From Simplicispira sp. 125 (GTDB taxonomy: Bacteria; Pseudomonadota; Gammaproteobacteria; Burkholderiales; Burkholderiaceae_C), in contig NZ_QEKM01000001.1 of assembly GCF_003096555.1 (NCBI RefSeq), forward strand, positions 1,922,001 to 1,986,000: a stretch of DNA of 64,000 nucleotides, written 5' to 3'. Each line of letters begins with the position of its first letter. Position 1 is the first letter of the stretch. A program made the translations under genes and the position numbers. Shown here piece by piece: positions 1 through 9,310 of this stretch. The notes under the pieces are model-generated. The model had not been told where the DNA came from. It saw only the letters and a list, made by a program, of their open reading frames with translations, and searched no databases.

Positions 1-1
1 T

Positions 2-295
2 CGGTACCGCGTGGGCTATGGCGTGCTGGGTTTTGTGCAACTGGGCCTGCACAGCCACACAGCCGAGGTCACAGCAGCGTTTGAGCGCGAAGTGCTGGCA
101 TTGCCACAGGTGCTGTCGTGCCACAACCTGTCGGGCCGCTACGACTACCAGGTGGAACTGGTGGCGCCCGACCTGGAAACCTTTGCCGACTATGTGCGCA
201 CCCGCATCCGCAGCCTGCCGGGCGTGCGCGAGATATCGACCAGTTTTTCGCTCAAGGAGGTCAAGCGCACGGTGGCGCTGCCGGTCGATCGCTAA
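2..295 (+). CDS. Lrp/AsnC-family transcriptional regulator (C-terminal part, cut by window edge)
   Basis: The reading frame is open from the first bases of the window to a TAA stop at 293-295, so the gene begins outside. The visible ~97 residues look like the RAM/AsnC ligand-binding domain: a strand rich in V and L (LGFVQLGLHSHT), a helix with 'FEREVLALPQVLSCHNLSGRYDY', and the 'YDYQVELVAPDLETF' segment typical of Lrp proteins. The DNA-binding HTH must lie upstream. Such proteins are usually octameric amino-acid-responsive regulators; the target here cannot be read. Its stop codon overlaps the convergent esterase gene by 4 bases. Confidence 0.8.
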   Translation, partial: RYRVGYGVLGFVQLGLHSHTAEVTAAFEREVLALPQVLSCHNLSGRYDYQVELVAPDLETFADYVRTRIRSLPGVREISTSFSLKEVKRTVALPVDR

Positions 296-1002
296 TACGC
301 AGCAGGTCGGGTCGACAAGCCTTCCAGCCAGGCCACAGTGGCGGCCAGCTCCGATGGGCGGATTTCATGGTCGCCCGGAAACTCGCGGTACGTCACCGTA
401 ACGGGCAGCGTGTCCATGTGGTGGCGCACGGCCAGCGCGTTGGCCAGCGGAATCACGTTGTCGTTGGTGCCATGGCTGAGCCACAGCTTGCGACCCACCA
501 GCGCATCGTGCGGGGCTGTCAGCGGCAGCAGCTCTGCCATCAGGCGGCTGTGCCAGACCACCGCCCCGTGCATCAGCTCGGGCCGGGTCAGCAGCAGCGA
601 AAGCGCCATGATGCCGCCCTGGCTGAACCCCCCCACCACTATGCGCTCTGGCGGAATGCCCAGTTGCGTTGAGGCCGCCTCGATGCACCGGGCCACCAGC
701 GCACGGCTGGCGGCTTCCTGCTCGGTGTTGTAGCTGCGCGCACCCCCCGGTTCGATAGAAAAATCAAACCATGCATGCGAGCCCGGCCCCATGCGGTACG
801 GCGCACGCAGGCTGATGACATGGAACCGCTCGGGAATTTGCGGCGCCAGCGAAAACAAATCCTGCTCGTTGCTGCCCACCCCATGCATCAGCACCAGCAA
901 CCAGGGCCGGGGGGTAGCGGCGGCAGCAGGGCGCTGCAAAAAGGTGAGCGGCAGTTCAAGCATGGCAATCCCCATTCGGAGTGATGGGGTCGATTCTGCC
1001 AC
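292..1002 (-). CDS. Phospholipase/carboxylesterase-family alpha/beta hydrolase
   Basis: A 236-residue alpha/beta hydrolase of the YpfH/carboxylesterase type, probably cytoplasmic, hydrolysing short-chain or acyl-thioester-like esters. The N-terminal 'MHGVGSNEQDL' is the oxyanion-hole region, 'GGFSQGG' (about residues 122-128) carries the nucleophilic Ser, and 'SHGTNDNVIP' and 'GDHEI' carry the acid and His of the triad. The length is normal for the family. The first Met is followed by in-frame Mets at residues 10 and 14, either of which could be the true start. It converges on the Lrp-type gene with a 4-base overlap. The substrate is not predictable. Confidence 0.85.
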   Translation of the reverse strand: MAESTPSLRMGIAMLELPLTFLQRPAAAATPRPWLLVLMHGVGSNEQDLFSLAPQIPERFHVISLRAPYRMGPGSHAWFDFSIEPGGARSYNTEQEAASRALVARCIEAASTQLGIPPERIVVGGFSQGGIMALSLLLTRPELMHGAVVWHSRLMAELLPLTAPHDALVGRKLWLSHGTNDNVIPLANALAVRHHMDTLPVTVTYREFPGDHEIRPSELAATVAWLEGLSTRPAAY

Positions 1003-1014
1003 CCCAGCAGCACT

Positions 1015-1839
1015 TCATGCAGCGGGCAACAGGGCAAAGGCGTCCATGGCAAGCATGCCGTACATCACCTCACGGCTCAGGTAATGGGCATGCAGATCAT
1101 CACCCGCCGCCCCCAGCGCAAAGAACAGCGGCAAGAAATGCTCTTCGGTCGGGTGGGCCCGCACAGCATAGGGTGCCAGGCGGCGATAAGCCAGCAGGGC
1201 CTGAAGGTCACCGCGTTGCAGGGCCGCCTCGATCCAGCGGCTGAACTCCAGCACGTAGGGCGCGGGCTCACGCGCGCCGCCAAAAAACTCGGCCAGGTTA
1301 TGCGTCATGCTGCCCGACCCCACCACCAGCACGCCCTGGCTGCGCAGCCCGCGCAGGGCCGCGCCCAGCGCGTACACCTCGGCCGGCCCTGCGTCCGCGG
1401 GCAAGGCCACCTGCACCACGGGCACGTCGGCGGTCGGAAACAGGTGCATCAGGGGCACCCAGGCACCGTGGTCAAACGGGCGCAGGGCATCACCCCGCGC
1501 CGCCACGCCTGCGGCCTGCAGCAGCGCCAGTACCTCCTGCGCCAGCGCCGGAGCGCCCGGTGCGGGGTACTGCAGCGCATACAGCTCGGGCGGAAAACCA
1601 CCAAAGTCGTGCAAGGTAGCGGGCTGTGCGCCGGTTGTTACCAAAGCCTCACGTGCCATCCAGTGCGGCGACAGGATGACCACGCCACGCAGTGCCGGAA
1701 ACTGGGCGCGCAAACCCCGGCCCCATTGGGTCAGGGCCGGGCCGGTTTCACCCACATCGAGGGCGAACAAAGGTGCGCCGTGCGACACAAACAGCGCGGG
1801 AATCGCGCCGCCGGGGGAGGCGTTGGTAAAAGTATTCAT
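1015..1839 (-). CDS. 4,5-DOPA-extradiol-dioxygenase-family protein (LigB/YgiD-like)
   Basis: A 274-residue member of the LigB-fold DODA/YgiD family of non-haem Fe/Zn dioxygenases that cleave catechols such as L-DOPA. The conserved His positions are visible: 'SHGAP' near the N-terminus, 'SPHW', 'FDHGAW' and 'GSGSMTHNL'. I chose the ATG at 1839 because an AAGGA-like Shine-Dalgarno sequence lies at suitable spacing; an ATG at 1848 adds three residues but sits on that motif. Bacterial homologues are often of unknown physiological substrate, so this is a family-level call. It lies 12 bases upstream of the esterase gene on the same strand and may be co-transcribed with it. Confidence 0.85.
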   Translation of the reverse strand: MNTFTNASPGGAIPALFVSHGAPLFALDVGETGPALTQWGRGLRAQFPALRGVVILSPHWMAREALVTTGAQPATLHDFGGFPPELYALQYPAPGAPALAQEVLALLQAAGVAARGDALRPFDHGAWVPLMHLFPTADVPVVQVALPADAGPAEVYALGAALRGLRSQGVLVVGSGSMTHNLAEFFGGAREPAPYVLEFSRWIEAALQRGDLQALLAYRRLAPYAVRAHPTEEHFLPLFFALGAAGDDLHAHYLSREVMYGMLAMDAFALLPAA

Positions 1840-1966
1840 GGTGCCCATCCTTTACCCGCCACTGTAAAAGCGATCGCGCCGCGCACCAACCCCTTGAGGT
1901 GAGACGCTTTGTTCCAGAATCGGTACCTATCCCGACCGCCGTGCCACGGCGTAGCACGGGGTGTTG

Positions 1967-2377
1967 TCAGTCGTGCACCTTGCCGCGCAAGGCCTTGGTC
2001 TGGCCGCGCTGGCTTTTGGACTCCAGGCGCCGCTGCTTCGACCCATAGGTGGGTTTGGTGGGCCGGCGCACCAGGGGTGCCCGGGCCACGCTTGCCACCA
2101 ATGCGTTAAGCCGGGCCAGTGCGTCGGCGCGGTTTTGATCCTGGCTGCGGTACTGCTGGGCTTTGATGACGACCACGCCCTCTTGCGTGATGCGGCTGTC
2201 GCGCAGCGCCAGCAGCCGCGCCTTGACGTCGAGCGGCAGCGACGAAGCACCAATGTCAAAGCGCAAGTGCACAGCGCTCGACACCTTGTTCACGTTCTGC
2301 CCGCCCGCCCCTTGCGCGCGCATGGCGGTGAACTCGACCTCGGACTCGTCGATCAGAAACACTGCATCAACCGCCAC
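1967..2377 (-). CDS. arfB: Alternative ribosome-rescue factor ArfB (peptidyl-tRNA hydrolase, YaeJ)
   Basis: A 136-residue protein with the class-I release-factor catalytic motif GGQ in 'AQGAGGQNVNK' and a strongly basic C-terminal tail (KQRRLESKSQRGQTKALRGK) of the kind that reads the empty mRNA channel. It hydrolyses peptidyl-tRNA on stalled non-stop ribosomes in the cytoplasm as a back-up for trans-translation. The start appears to be GTG at 2377, 21 bases after the aroQ stop on the same strand, so both are probably co-transcribed. The length matches E. coli YaeJ (140 residues). Confidence 0.93.
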   Translation of the reverse strand: MAVDAVFLIDESEVEFTAMRAQGAGGQNVNKVSSAVHLRFDIGASSLPLDVKARLLALRDSRITQEGVVVIKAQQYRSQDQNRADALARLNALVASVARAPLVRRPTKPTYGSKQRRLESKSQRGQTKALRGKVHD

Positions 2378-2398
2378 CGCGTTGCCCCGCGCCTCGCA

Positions 2399-2848
2399 TC
2401 AAGGCTGCATCTGCGCCAGCGCGTCGATGGCCAGCCCATAGCCCTGCACGCCAAAGCCGCACATCACAGCGCGGGCCACGGCCGACAGGTACGAATGGTG
2501 GCGAAACGGCTCGCGCGCATGCACGTTGCTGATGTGCAGTTCAATCAGCGTCACCCCCGTGCCCTTGACGGCGTCGGGCAGCGCCACGCTGGTGTGGGTG
2601 TAGGCACCGGCGTTCAGTACCAGGCCCGCCAGATTGCCCGCTGCATGCAGGCGCCCGGCCTCATGAATCCAGTCCAGCAGGGCCCCCTCGTGGTTGCTTT
2701 GATGAAAACGCAGCGCAAAGCCATGGCGAGTGCATGCGGCGGCGCAGATCTGCTCTACATCGGCCAGCGTGTGGGCGCCATACACCGCGGGCTCGCGCGT
2801 ACCCAGCAGGTTCAGATTGGGGCCATTGAGGACAAAAACGGTTTTCAC
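2399..2848 (-). CDS. aroQ: Type II 3-dehydroquinate dehydratase
   Basis: About 149 residues, the usual size for the dodecameric type II enzyme that converts 3-dehydroquinate to 3-dehydroshikimate in the shikimate pathway. Motifs seen: 'LNGPNLNLLGTREP', with the catalytic Tyr in 'VYG' shortly after, 'QSNHEG', 'NAGAYTHTS' and 'EXHXSN' as 'ELHISNVHAREPFRHHS'. GTG at 2848 gives the typical N-terminus (MKTVFVLNGPN) with GGAG upstream. An ATG at 2866 would add six residues, so either start is possible. It is followed by arfB 21 bases downstream. Confidence 0.95.
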   Translation of the reverse strand: MKTVFVLNGPNLNLLGTREPAVYGAHTLADVEQICAAACTRHGFALRFHQSNHEGALLDWIHEAGRLHAAGNLAGLVLNAGAYTHTSVALPDAVKGTGVTLIELHISNVHAREPFRHHSYLSAVARAVMCGFGVQGYGLAIDALAQMQP

Positions 2849-2927
2849 GGGGAGCGCTCCAGGCATTGCACCTGCCGGTCAGCACCGCCAGCAGGCCAAA
2901 ACGCAAGATTATGCGGCGCACAAAGCA

Positions 2928-2951
2928 CAAGGCAGCCCAAAGGCTGCCTTG
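2928..2951 (-). terminator. Possible terminator hairpin downstream of the Tyr/Pro-rich secreted protein gene
   Basis: Perfect 10-bp inverted repeat (2928-2937 with 2942-2951) and a 4-base loop. On the minus strand it is followed only by a weak T-containing stretch, so termination would be moderate. It lies between the gene ending at 3012 and aroQ. Confidence 0.35.
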
Positions 2952-3011
2952 CAGATCAAAAGACCACCGGGGTGGTGCCTAACGAGCCTCCCGCAGCAGC
3001 CAGCACCTCAC

Positions 3012-3365
3012 TCAGTCGCGGTCGTAGCCACGGTAGTGGCGGTGGTGGCGATGGCGGTCGCCCCGGTGGCCCCGGTAGCCTTCGCCATAGTAATAAGGGC
3101 GCGGCGGAGGTGCGTAATACACCGGTGGTGGAGGCGCGTAGTACACCGGGGGCGGGGGTGCGTAATACACCGGGCGCGGAGCCACGTATACCGGCGCCGG
3201 GGCGTAATAGCCACCATTGCTGGCTCCCACCACGACACCGGGCACACCAATGCCCACCGACCAATTAACGTCGCTGCGGGCATGGGCAGCGCCCGCACCA
3301 GTCAGCAGAGCCAGCGCCACCCCTGCGGCTGCCGCCATGGCTTGGAAAGAACGGGTGATGGTCAT
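3012..3365 (-). CDS. Secreted Tyr/Pro-rich low-complexity protein with 'PVYYAPPP' repeats
   Basis: A 117-residue predicted exported protein. Residues 1-30 form a signal peptide (basic start, Ala/Leu-rich core, cleavage after 'GAAHA'). The mature part has a short 'VNWSVGIGVPGV' segment, then tandem 'PVYYAPPP'-type repeats (about three full copies), and ends in a His/Arg/Tyr-rich tail (RGHRGDRHRHHRHYRG). Such small YXPP repeat proteins are common in Burkholderiales envelopes, but I know of no assigned function. The mature protein would be strongly basic. It is divergent from glnS. Confidence 0.75.
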   Translation of the reverse strand: MTITRSFQAMAAAAGVALALLTGAGAAHARSDVNWSVGIGVPGVVVGASNGGYYAPAPVYVAPRPVYYAPPPPVYYAPPPPVYYAPPPRPYYYGEGYRGHRGDRHRHHRHYRGYDRD

Positions 3366-3536
3366 AAAAGCCTCCTGTTGAGTGAAACGGCCCGCCTCGT
3401 GCGTTGGCCCTGTTCGTGCTTAACGCGCCAGACAGCCGAAAGGATGGCATAAAAAGCACCTTATATTGTTTCTGGAGGTACACACCCCATCTTGGAACGC
3501 GCAAAACATCACGGGTGCGCCGCCTAAAATGGCCGC

Positions 3537-5366
<1,830 letters not shown>

Positions 5367-5377
5367 TTCCAAAAACC

Positions 5378-6247
5378 ATGTCCCGCCCCCAAACCATCCA
5401 AATCTACCTCCCCACCGGTGACCCGCGCGGCATGCGGGTGGCCGAGATCACGACGCGCATCGTTCGGGTCATTGAAGTGCCGCGCAGCCAGTTGGCGGAC
5501 TTCCTCAAGATGCCCGAGGCGCAGCAGGTGGGCGTGTACTTTTTGATGGGCGAATTGTCCGAGGCGGGGTTACCGCGCGCATACATCGGCCAGTCTGGCA
5601 ACGTGGGCAGCCGACTGGTGCAACAGAACAAAGACAAAGACTTCTGGAACCGTGCGCTGGTAGTTATCTCGCTGACCAACAGCATGACGCAAACGCACGC
5701 GCTGTTTTTGGAATGGTTTGCCATTGCTGAGGCCACCAAGGCCGGGCGCTACAGCTTGGAGAACGGCAACACCGGCTCGCAGCCCTACACGCCCGCCCCG
5801 CTACAAGCCGACTGCCACGAGATTCACGAAACCGCAGCCACCCTGCTGGCCACGCTGGGCCAACCGATTTTTGAACCTTTGGTCAACGCCCCACCCGCCA
5901 AGGGTGCGCCAGAGCTGTTCTATTGCAAAGGCTCAGGCGCGAATGGCGTGGGCGAGTACACCGCCGAGGGGTTTGTGGTGCTCAAGGGCTCACGCGGGCG
6001 ACTGGAGAACGTGGCATCGATCCAAGGCACCTCCAGCGAGCGCTTTCGCGAAAAGCTGCTGAAGGAAGGCATCTTGAACATCGACAACGGCGGCGTGGTG
6101 TTCACCCGCGACACTCTGTTCACCAGCCCCAGCATGGCCGCCACCGCTTTACAGGGGCGTTCTGCCAACGGCTGGGTGGAGTGGAAAGACGCCAAAGGCA
6201 GAACGCTGGATGAAGTCAAGCGGCAAGCGATTGCCTCCACAGCCTGA
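5378..6247 (+). CDS. GIY-YIG nuclease-fold protein with C-terminal DUF4357
   Basis: A 289-residue protein. An N-terminal GIY-YIG-like domain (~residues 35-140) shows 'VGVYFLMGE' for the GIY strand and 'RAYIGQSGNVGSRL' for the YIG strand with a following Arg; a downstream Glu lies in 'LFLEWFAIAEA'. The C-terminal ~50 residues ('NGWVEWKDAKGRTLDEVKR') match DUF4357, a small domain often attached to nucleases in restriction and defence loci. ATG 5378 is chosen over an in-frame upstream ATG (5354) that overlaps glnS. A role in DNA cleavage or defence is inferred from the fold, not shown. The next gene is a zeta-toxin-like kinase 26 bases downstream. Confidence 0.75.
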   Translation: MSRPQTIQIYLPTGDPRGMRVAEITTRIVRVIEVPRSQLADFLKMPEAQQVGVYFLMGELSEAGLPRAYIGQSGNVGSRLVQQNKDKDFWNRALVVISLTNSMTQTHALFLEWFAIAEATKAGRYSLENGNTGSQPYTPAPLQADCHEIHETAATLLATLGQPIFEPLVNAPPAKGAPELFYCKGSGANGVGEYTAEGFVVLKGSRGRLENVASIQGTSSERFREKLLKEGILNIDNGGVVFTRDTLFTSPSMAATALQGRSANGWVEWKDAKGRTLDEVKRQAIASTA

Positions 6248-6273
6248 CGCAGTGCGACAAGAAACAGCACCCT

Positions 6274-6801
6274 ATGGTTCAAACGTCTCCTCGCGCCATC
6301 ATCATCGCAGGCCCCAACGGGGCTGGTAAGACGACATTTGCACGCGAGTTTTTGCCGTTTGAAGCCCAGTGCCCGATATTCGTCAATGCAGATCTGATTG
6401 CCGCAGGCTTGTCACCCTTTGCCCCCGAGGTGGCTGCCATCAAAGCCGCGCGCATCATGCTGGCGGAAATCGATGACCACGTCGCCCATGGTCGCAGTTT
6501 TGCACTGGAAACCACCCTGTCGGGTCGAGCCTATGCAGCAAAATTACTGTATTGGCGTTCACTCGGCTACCACGTCAGCTTGTATTTTTTGAAGCTACCA
6601 ACCGCTGAAATGGCCATTGACCGGGTGCGGTTGAGAGTGAGTCAGGGCGGGCACAACATCCCAGAAGATGTCGTTCGGCGGCGGTTTAAGGCAGGGCTGA
6701 ACCAGTTCGAAAACACCTACAAACCCATCGTCAATGCCTGGTTTCTCTATGACAACCAGCGTCGTCAGCCGATACTGCTGGCACAAGGAGGCAACCCATG
6801 A
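6274..6801 (+). CDS. Zeta-toxin-like P-loop kinase
   Basis: A 175-residue protein with a Walker A motif near the N-terminus ('AGPNGAGKTT', ~residues 12-21), the 'NADLIAAGLSPF' segment and 'LETTLSGR', as in zeta/PezT-type kinases that phosphorylate UDP-activated amino sugars. The C-terminal 'GGHNIPEDVVRRRF' element is typical of the short chromosomal branch. It lacks the long C-terminal domain of plasmid zeta toxins. Its last codons overlap the ATG of a 76-residue partner by 4 bases, so the two are translationally coupled. Whether it is toxic is inference: related proteins are often annotated only as AAA family ATPases. Confidence 0.75.
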   Translation: MVQTSPRAIIIAGPNGAGKTTFAREFLPFEAQCPIFVNADLIAAGLSPFAPEVAAIKAARIMLAEIDDHVAHGRSFALETTLSGRAYAAKLLYWRSLGYHVSLYFLKLPTAEMAIDRVRLRVSQGGHNIPEDVVRRRFKAGLNQFENTYKPIVNAWFLYDNQRRQPILLAQGGNP

Positions 6802-7028
6802 GTGCAATATTGACCCCCACGCCCCCCATCGCTGACCCAGCGCAGGCTGCATTGGCCGCTTTGGCACGCGCTGGGCTGCGTGCGGCCGAAGACGCACGGC
6901 GTGCCAACACCTACATGGTGGTGGCCGAAGATGGGGAAGTGCAGCACATCAGCCCGCACGACTATTTGCTGATGCGCCAAGAGCAGGCCACGCTGCCAGA
7001 AGCTCAAAACGGCACCACGAGCCACTGA
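6798..7028 (+). CDS. Small partner protein of the zeta-like kinase (candidate antitoxin)
   Basis: A 76-residue protein that starts inside the stop region of the kinase gene (ATGA overlap). An Ala-rich amphipathic helix (residues ~13-35, 'DPAQAALAALARAGLRAAED') is followed by 'NTYMVVAEDGEVQHISPHD', a short beta segment. A helix-then-'VVxxDGxVxxISP' plan is what I recall for small proteins encoded beside short zeta-like kinases, but no epsilon homology is evident. It lies downstream of the kinase, unlike the classical epsilon-zeta order. The antitoxin role is inferred from size and coupling only. Confidence 0.6.
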   Translation: MSAILTPTPPIADPAQAALAALARAGLRAAEDARRANTYMVVAEDGEVQHISPHDYLLMRQEQATLPEAQNGTTSH

Positions 7029-7356
7029 AATTTCTCGGAGTATCCGGGGCATATTTCCAAAAAACATTCGGGGTCTCATTCCAGTTTTGGAGGCCTCCTG
7101 CGCGCAGGCGATCAAAAAGTGCGGGCCTTGCGGCGCATCGTGCCTACCACCTAAAACTTATTTGCTATTTTTTCAATAGCTTCTACCGCTTACTGCACAA
7201 GCGTTATAGGCGATTTTTAGTGCGGCCATTCGAAAATTCAGCCGACCTGCCTGACACACTCAAGCCCATGCAGCCCAACGGGTACGTGCGGCAGCATGGG
7301 CCGACGGCACGTGCAGTGGTGATGAGTGCCGCACGTTTTGAGATACAAACACCGCC
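7029..7356. other. Intergenic stretch of 328 bp with no gene, holding one dispersed repeat
   Basis: No convincing reading frame with codon bias like the neighbours. The only structure I see is a copy of the dispersed hairpin repeat at 7162-7218. The first 60 bases are AT-richer than the surroundings. Confidence 0.6.
7162..7218 (+). repeat. Dispersed hairpin repeat, copy 1
   Basis: Contains the recurring pattern: a T-rich lead with 'CAATAGCT', the stem 'TACCGCTT', a 7-base loop, 'AAGCGTTA', then 'AGGC' and a T-run. The orientation is taken from the lead-to-T-run direction. It lies in the gap after the zeta-like module. Confidence 0.8.
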
Positions 7357-7674
7357 ATGCCTCACCCCCAGCCCCTACCGCCCAGTTTCGCCCCCACCTA
7401 TTCCCACGTACCGCTCGGCCCGCTGGCGGGCCCCTTGCAGCTTTTGCCGGTCAATGCCGGGGTGGTGGCAGTGCACACGGCCGATGGCGCACATGTGGGC
7501 TCGCTCAAACATGTGGGCGGGGTCTGGAAGTTCAAAGCCATGGGCTACGACGCTGCAGGCCGCATGGAGCCGGGCCACGGCCTGCTGACGGGGCAGCACA
7601 ACATGCAGTTCGCCACGCTGGATGCCGCCGAGGTGAGCGCCCGGTTGCTTGGGGCTCTACTGAACCCGCCGTAA
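7357..7674 (+). CDS. Conserved small hypothetical protein
   Basis: A 105-residue cytoplasmic-looking protein. The first 25 residues are Pro-rich; then comes a compact alpha/beta-like region ('GVVAVHTADGAHVGSLKHVGGVWKFKAMGYDAAG') ending in a predicted helix ('LDAAEVSARLLGALL'). No signal peptide, membrane segment or known motif is visible. Codon use matches the neighbouring core genes, which supports it being real. The TAA is followed 50 bases later by a copy of the dispersed repeat. I do not recognise a function. Confidence 0.6.
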   Translation: MPHPQPLPPSFAPTYSHVPLGPLAGPLQLLPVNAGVVAVHTADGAHVGSLKHVGGVWKFKAMGYDAAGRMEPGHGLLTGQHNMQFATLDAAEVSARLLGALLNPP

Positions 7675-7725
7675 GAGGCAGCCACCCTCAAGCCCCCGTG
7701 GGCGCCAAATATTCGACGGCAGATT

Positions 7726-7784
7726 TGCTCCGTTTATAGTAGCTACTAACGCTTACCTATCAAGCGTTAGAGGCCTATTTGGCA
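7726..7784 (+). repeat. Dispersed hairpin repeat, copy 2
   Basis: The cleanest copy: arms CTAACGCTT (7746-7754) and AAGCGTTAG (7762-7770) are perfectly complementary with a 7-base loop, preceded by 'TAGTAGCTA' and followed by 'AGGCCTATTT'. It sits between two convergent genes. Confidence 0.85.
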
Positions 7785-7806
7785 CTGAAACGGTCAGAAA
7801 ACAGCG

Positions 7807-8745
7807 CTACTTCGTTTCCCCACACACAAACTCCACCGCCGCACACACCGCCGCCACCTGCGCCTCGATGCACTGCTCGGGCGTGGCGCGCGGGCTGTCG
7901 GGGTACATCTCGGTCGTCGTGGTGTAGCGCGCGCCGCTGATGCTGGCGCACAGGCCCAGCTGCTTCATGGCGTACCGGATCACGCCTGGCGCCACCACGG
8001 GCGAGCCGATGATTTCGTTCTTCTCGTCCGCAGGCGCGATGTGCGTCACACGGCCCACGGCCTCGATGATGGCTTGCTGGAATGCGGGCTGCGGGTTGTC
8101 GGTGTCGTCCACCAGGTAGAAGCCGTCGGGGATGCTGCCGGGCTCGAACACCTTGCCGTCGCGCGCGGCCACGGCGGGGCGGTATTCGGATTCGTCGGTG
8201 TCGGTGGTTTCGTGCAGGTCGATGTGGGCGGCGAACTGACCATGCAGCGGAGCCACCAGGCGCATGAGGGCGAGGGATTCCTGCGCGGGTGAGCCTTCTT
8301 TGAACGCGCGGTTGGGGTCGATGGCGTCGAAGTTCCAGCGCTGAAAACGCTCGTACGCCCAGGGGCTCACACACGGCACCACCAGCAGGTTGGCGCGGCC
8401 TGCAAAGCGGTCGGCCTGCGTGTCCACAAACCGCAGCGCGCCGTGCACGCCGCTGGTTTCGTAGCCGTGCACCCCACCGGTGACCAGCACGCTGGACAGG
8501 CCGGGTTGCCAGTGGCGGCTGCGCAGGGCCCACAGGGGAAAGCGCTCTGCTGGGTGCTGGGCGTCGGCATAGACCACATCGCCATACAGTTCCACATCCA
8601 ACCGGCCGCGCAGTGCCTCGATGGCCGTGAGCACGTCGTCGGCGTAGCTGCGCTGGCGCACCTGGCGCGCGCGCCACTGGTCGCGTTCTGCGGCGCCCCA
8701 GGGTTGGCCGGGTGTGCCGACGGGGTAGAAAAAGGTTTCAGTCAT
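7807..8745 (-). CDS. M14-family zinc metallocarboxypeptidase-like protein
   Basis: About 312 residues from the ATG at 8745; a longer frame to 8805 adds 20 residues unlike the family. The metal-binding HxxE is 'GGVHGYETSG' (H93, E96) and the third ligand lies in 'HIDLHETTDTDESEYR'; the catalytic Glu is plausibly in 'TTTTEMYPDSPR' near the C-terminus. This is the succinylglutamate-desuccinylase/aspartoacylase-like branch of M14, cytoplasmic (no signal peptide). The natural substrate is unknown, and amidase or deacylase activity on a modified amino acid or peptide is plausible. It is divergent from a small GIY-YIG-like gene. Confidence 0.8.
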   Translation of the reverse strand: MTETFFYPVGTPGQPWGAAERDQWRARQVRQRSYADDVLTAIEALRGRLDVELYGDVVYADAQHPAERFPLWALRSRHWQPGLSSVLVTGGVHGYETSGVHGALRFVDTQADRFAGRANLLVVPCVSPWAYERFQRWNFDAIDPNRAFKEGSPAQESLALMRLVAPLHGQFAAHIDLHETTDTDESEYRPAVAARDGKVFEPGSIPDGFYLVDDTDNPQPAFQQAIIEAVGRVTHIAPADEKNEIIGSPVVAPGVIRYAMKQLGLCASISGARYTTTTEMYPDSPRATPEQCIEAQVAAVCAAVEFVCGETK

Positions 8746-8836
8746 GGTGCGGGAGTGCGGGGCGATGCGTCTGATGTCGGTAGGGGTTGGCGCGGTACAG
8801 CGCATTCATAGAATACCGGGCATTGGTCCGTGCCCT

Positions 8837-9169
8837 ATGCCCTACCGCCGCAAGCCCCACCACCACGTCTACGTGGTCGAACTCTCCAAAGACGTACTGC
8901 GGGAGCCGCGCTTTCGCCGGTGCAACCCGGGCTATATAGAAGGCAAGCCCTGCGTGTACGTGGGCATGACAGGGCTGGACCCGGATGTTCGGTTTGACAA
9001 GCACAAGGCGGGCATCCAGGCTAACCGCTTTGTGACGCAATACGGCCTGCACCTGCTGCCCGATTTGTACGAGGGCTTTAACCCCATGCGCTACGAAGAC
9101 GCGGTGGACCGGGAGATCGAGATCGGCATCGACCTGCGCTCGGCAGGTTTTGGGGTGTGGCAGGCCTGA
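8837..9169 (+). CDS. Compact single-domain GIY-YIG-like protein
   Basis: A 110-residue protein starting at ATG 8837; a longer frame to 8744 has no coding character. It shows 'HVYVVELSKDVL' as a GIY-like strand, 'KPCVYVGMTGLDPDVRFDKHKAG' as a YIG-like strand with Arg and His nearby, and a C-terminal 'EDAVDREIEIGIDLRSAGFGVW' helix carrying candidate metal-binding Glu residues. This is close to a minimal stand-alone GIY-YIG domain. No partner domain is present, and nuclease activity is inference. It is unrelated in sequence to the DUF4357 protein at 5.4 kb apart from the shared fold. Confidence 0.6.
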   Translation: MPYRRKPHHHVYVVELSKDVLREPRFRRCNPGYIEGKPCVYVGMTGLDPDVRFDKHKAGIQANRFVTQYGLHLLPDLYEGFNPMRYEDAVDREIEIGIDLRSAGFGVWQA

Positions 9170-9310
9170 GCCCAAGGCAGCAGAAGAATGGGGGCCAAGC
9201 CACAAGGCTGGGTAACGGCCTGCTGAGCGGGCGCCATTGCGCGGCAGCAGGCGTGCAATAAATCAGCACCCACGCATTTTGCTGCGCCATCGCATTCATA
9301 CAATGCCGCA

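Noticed and set aside
1961..3268. 435-residue open frame on the plus strand over arfB and aroQ
   Set aside because: Both genes on the minus strand have diagnostic motifs (GGQ, type II dehydroquinase); the plus frame has none.
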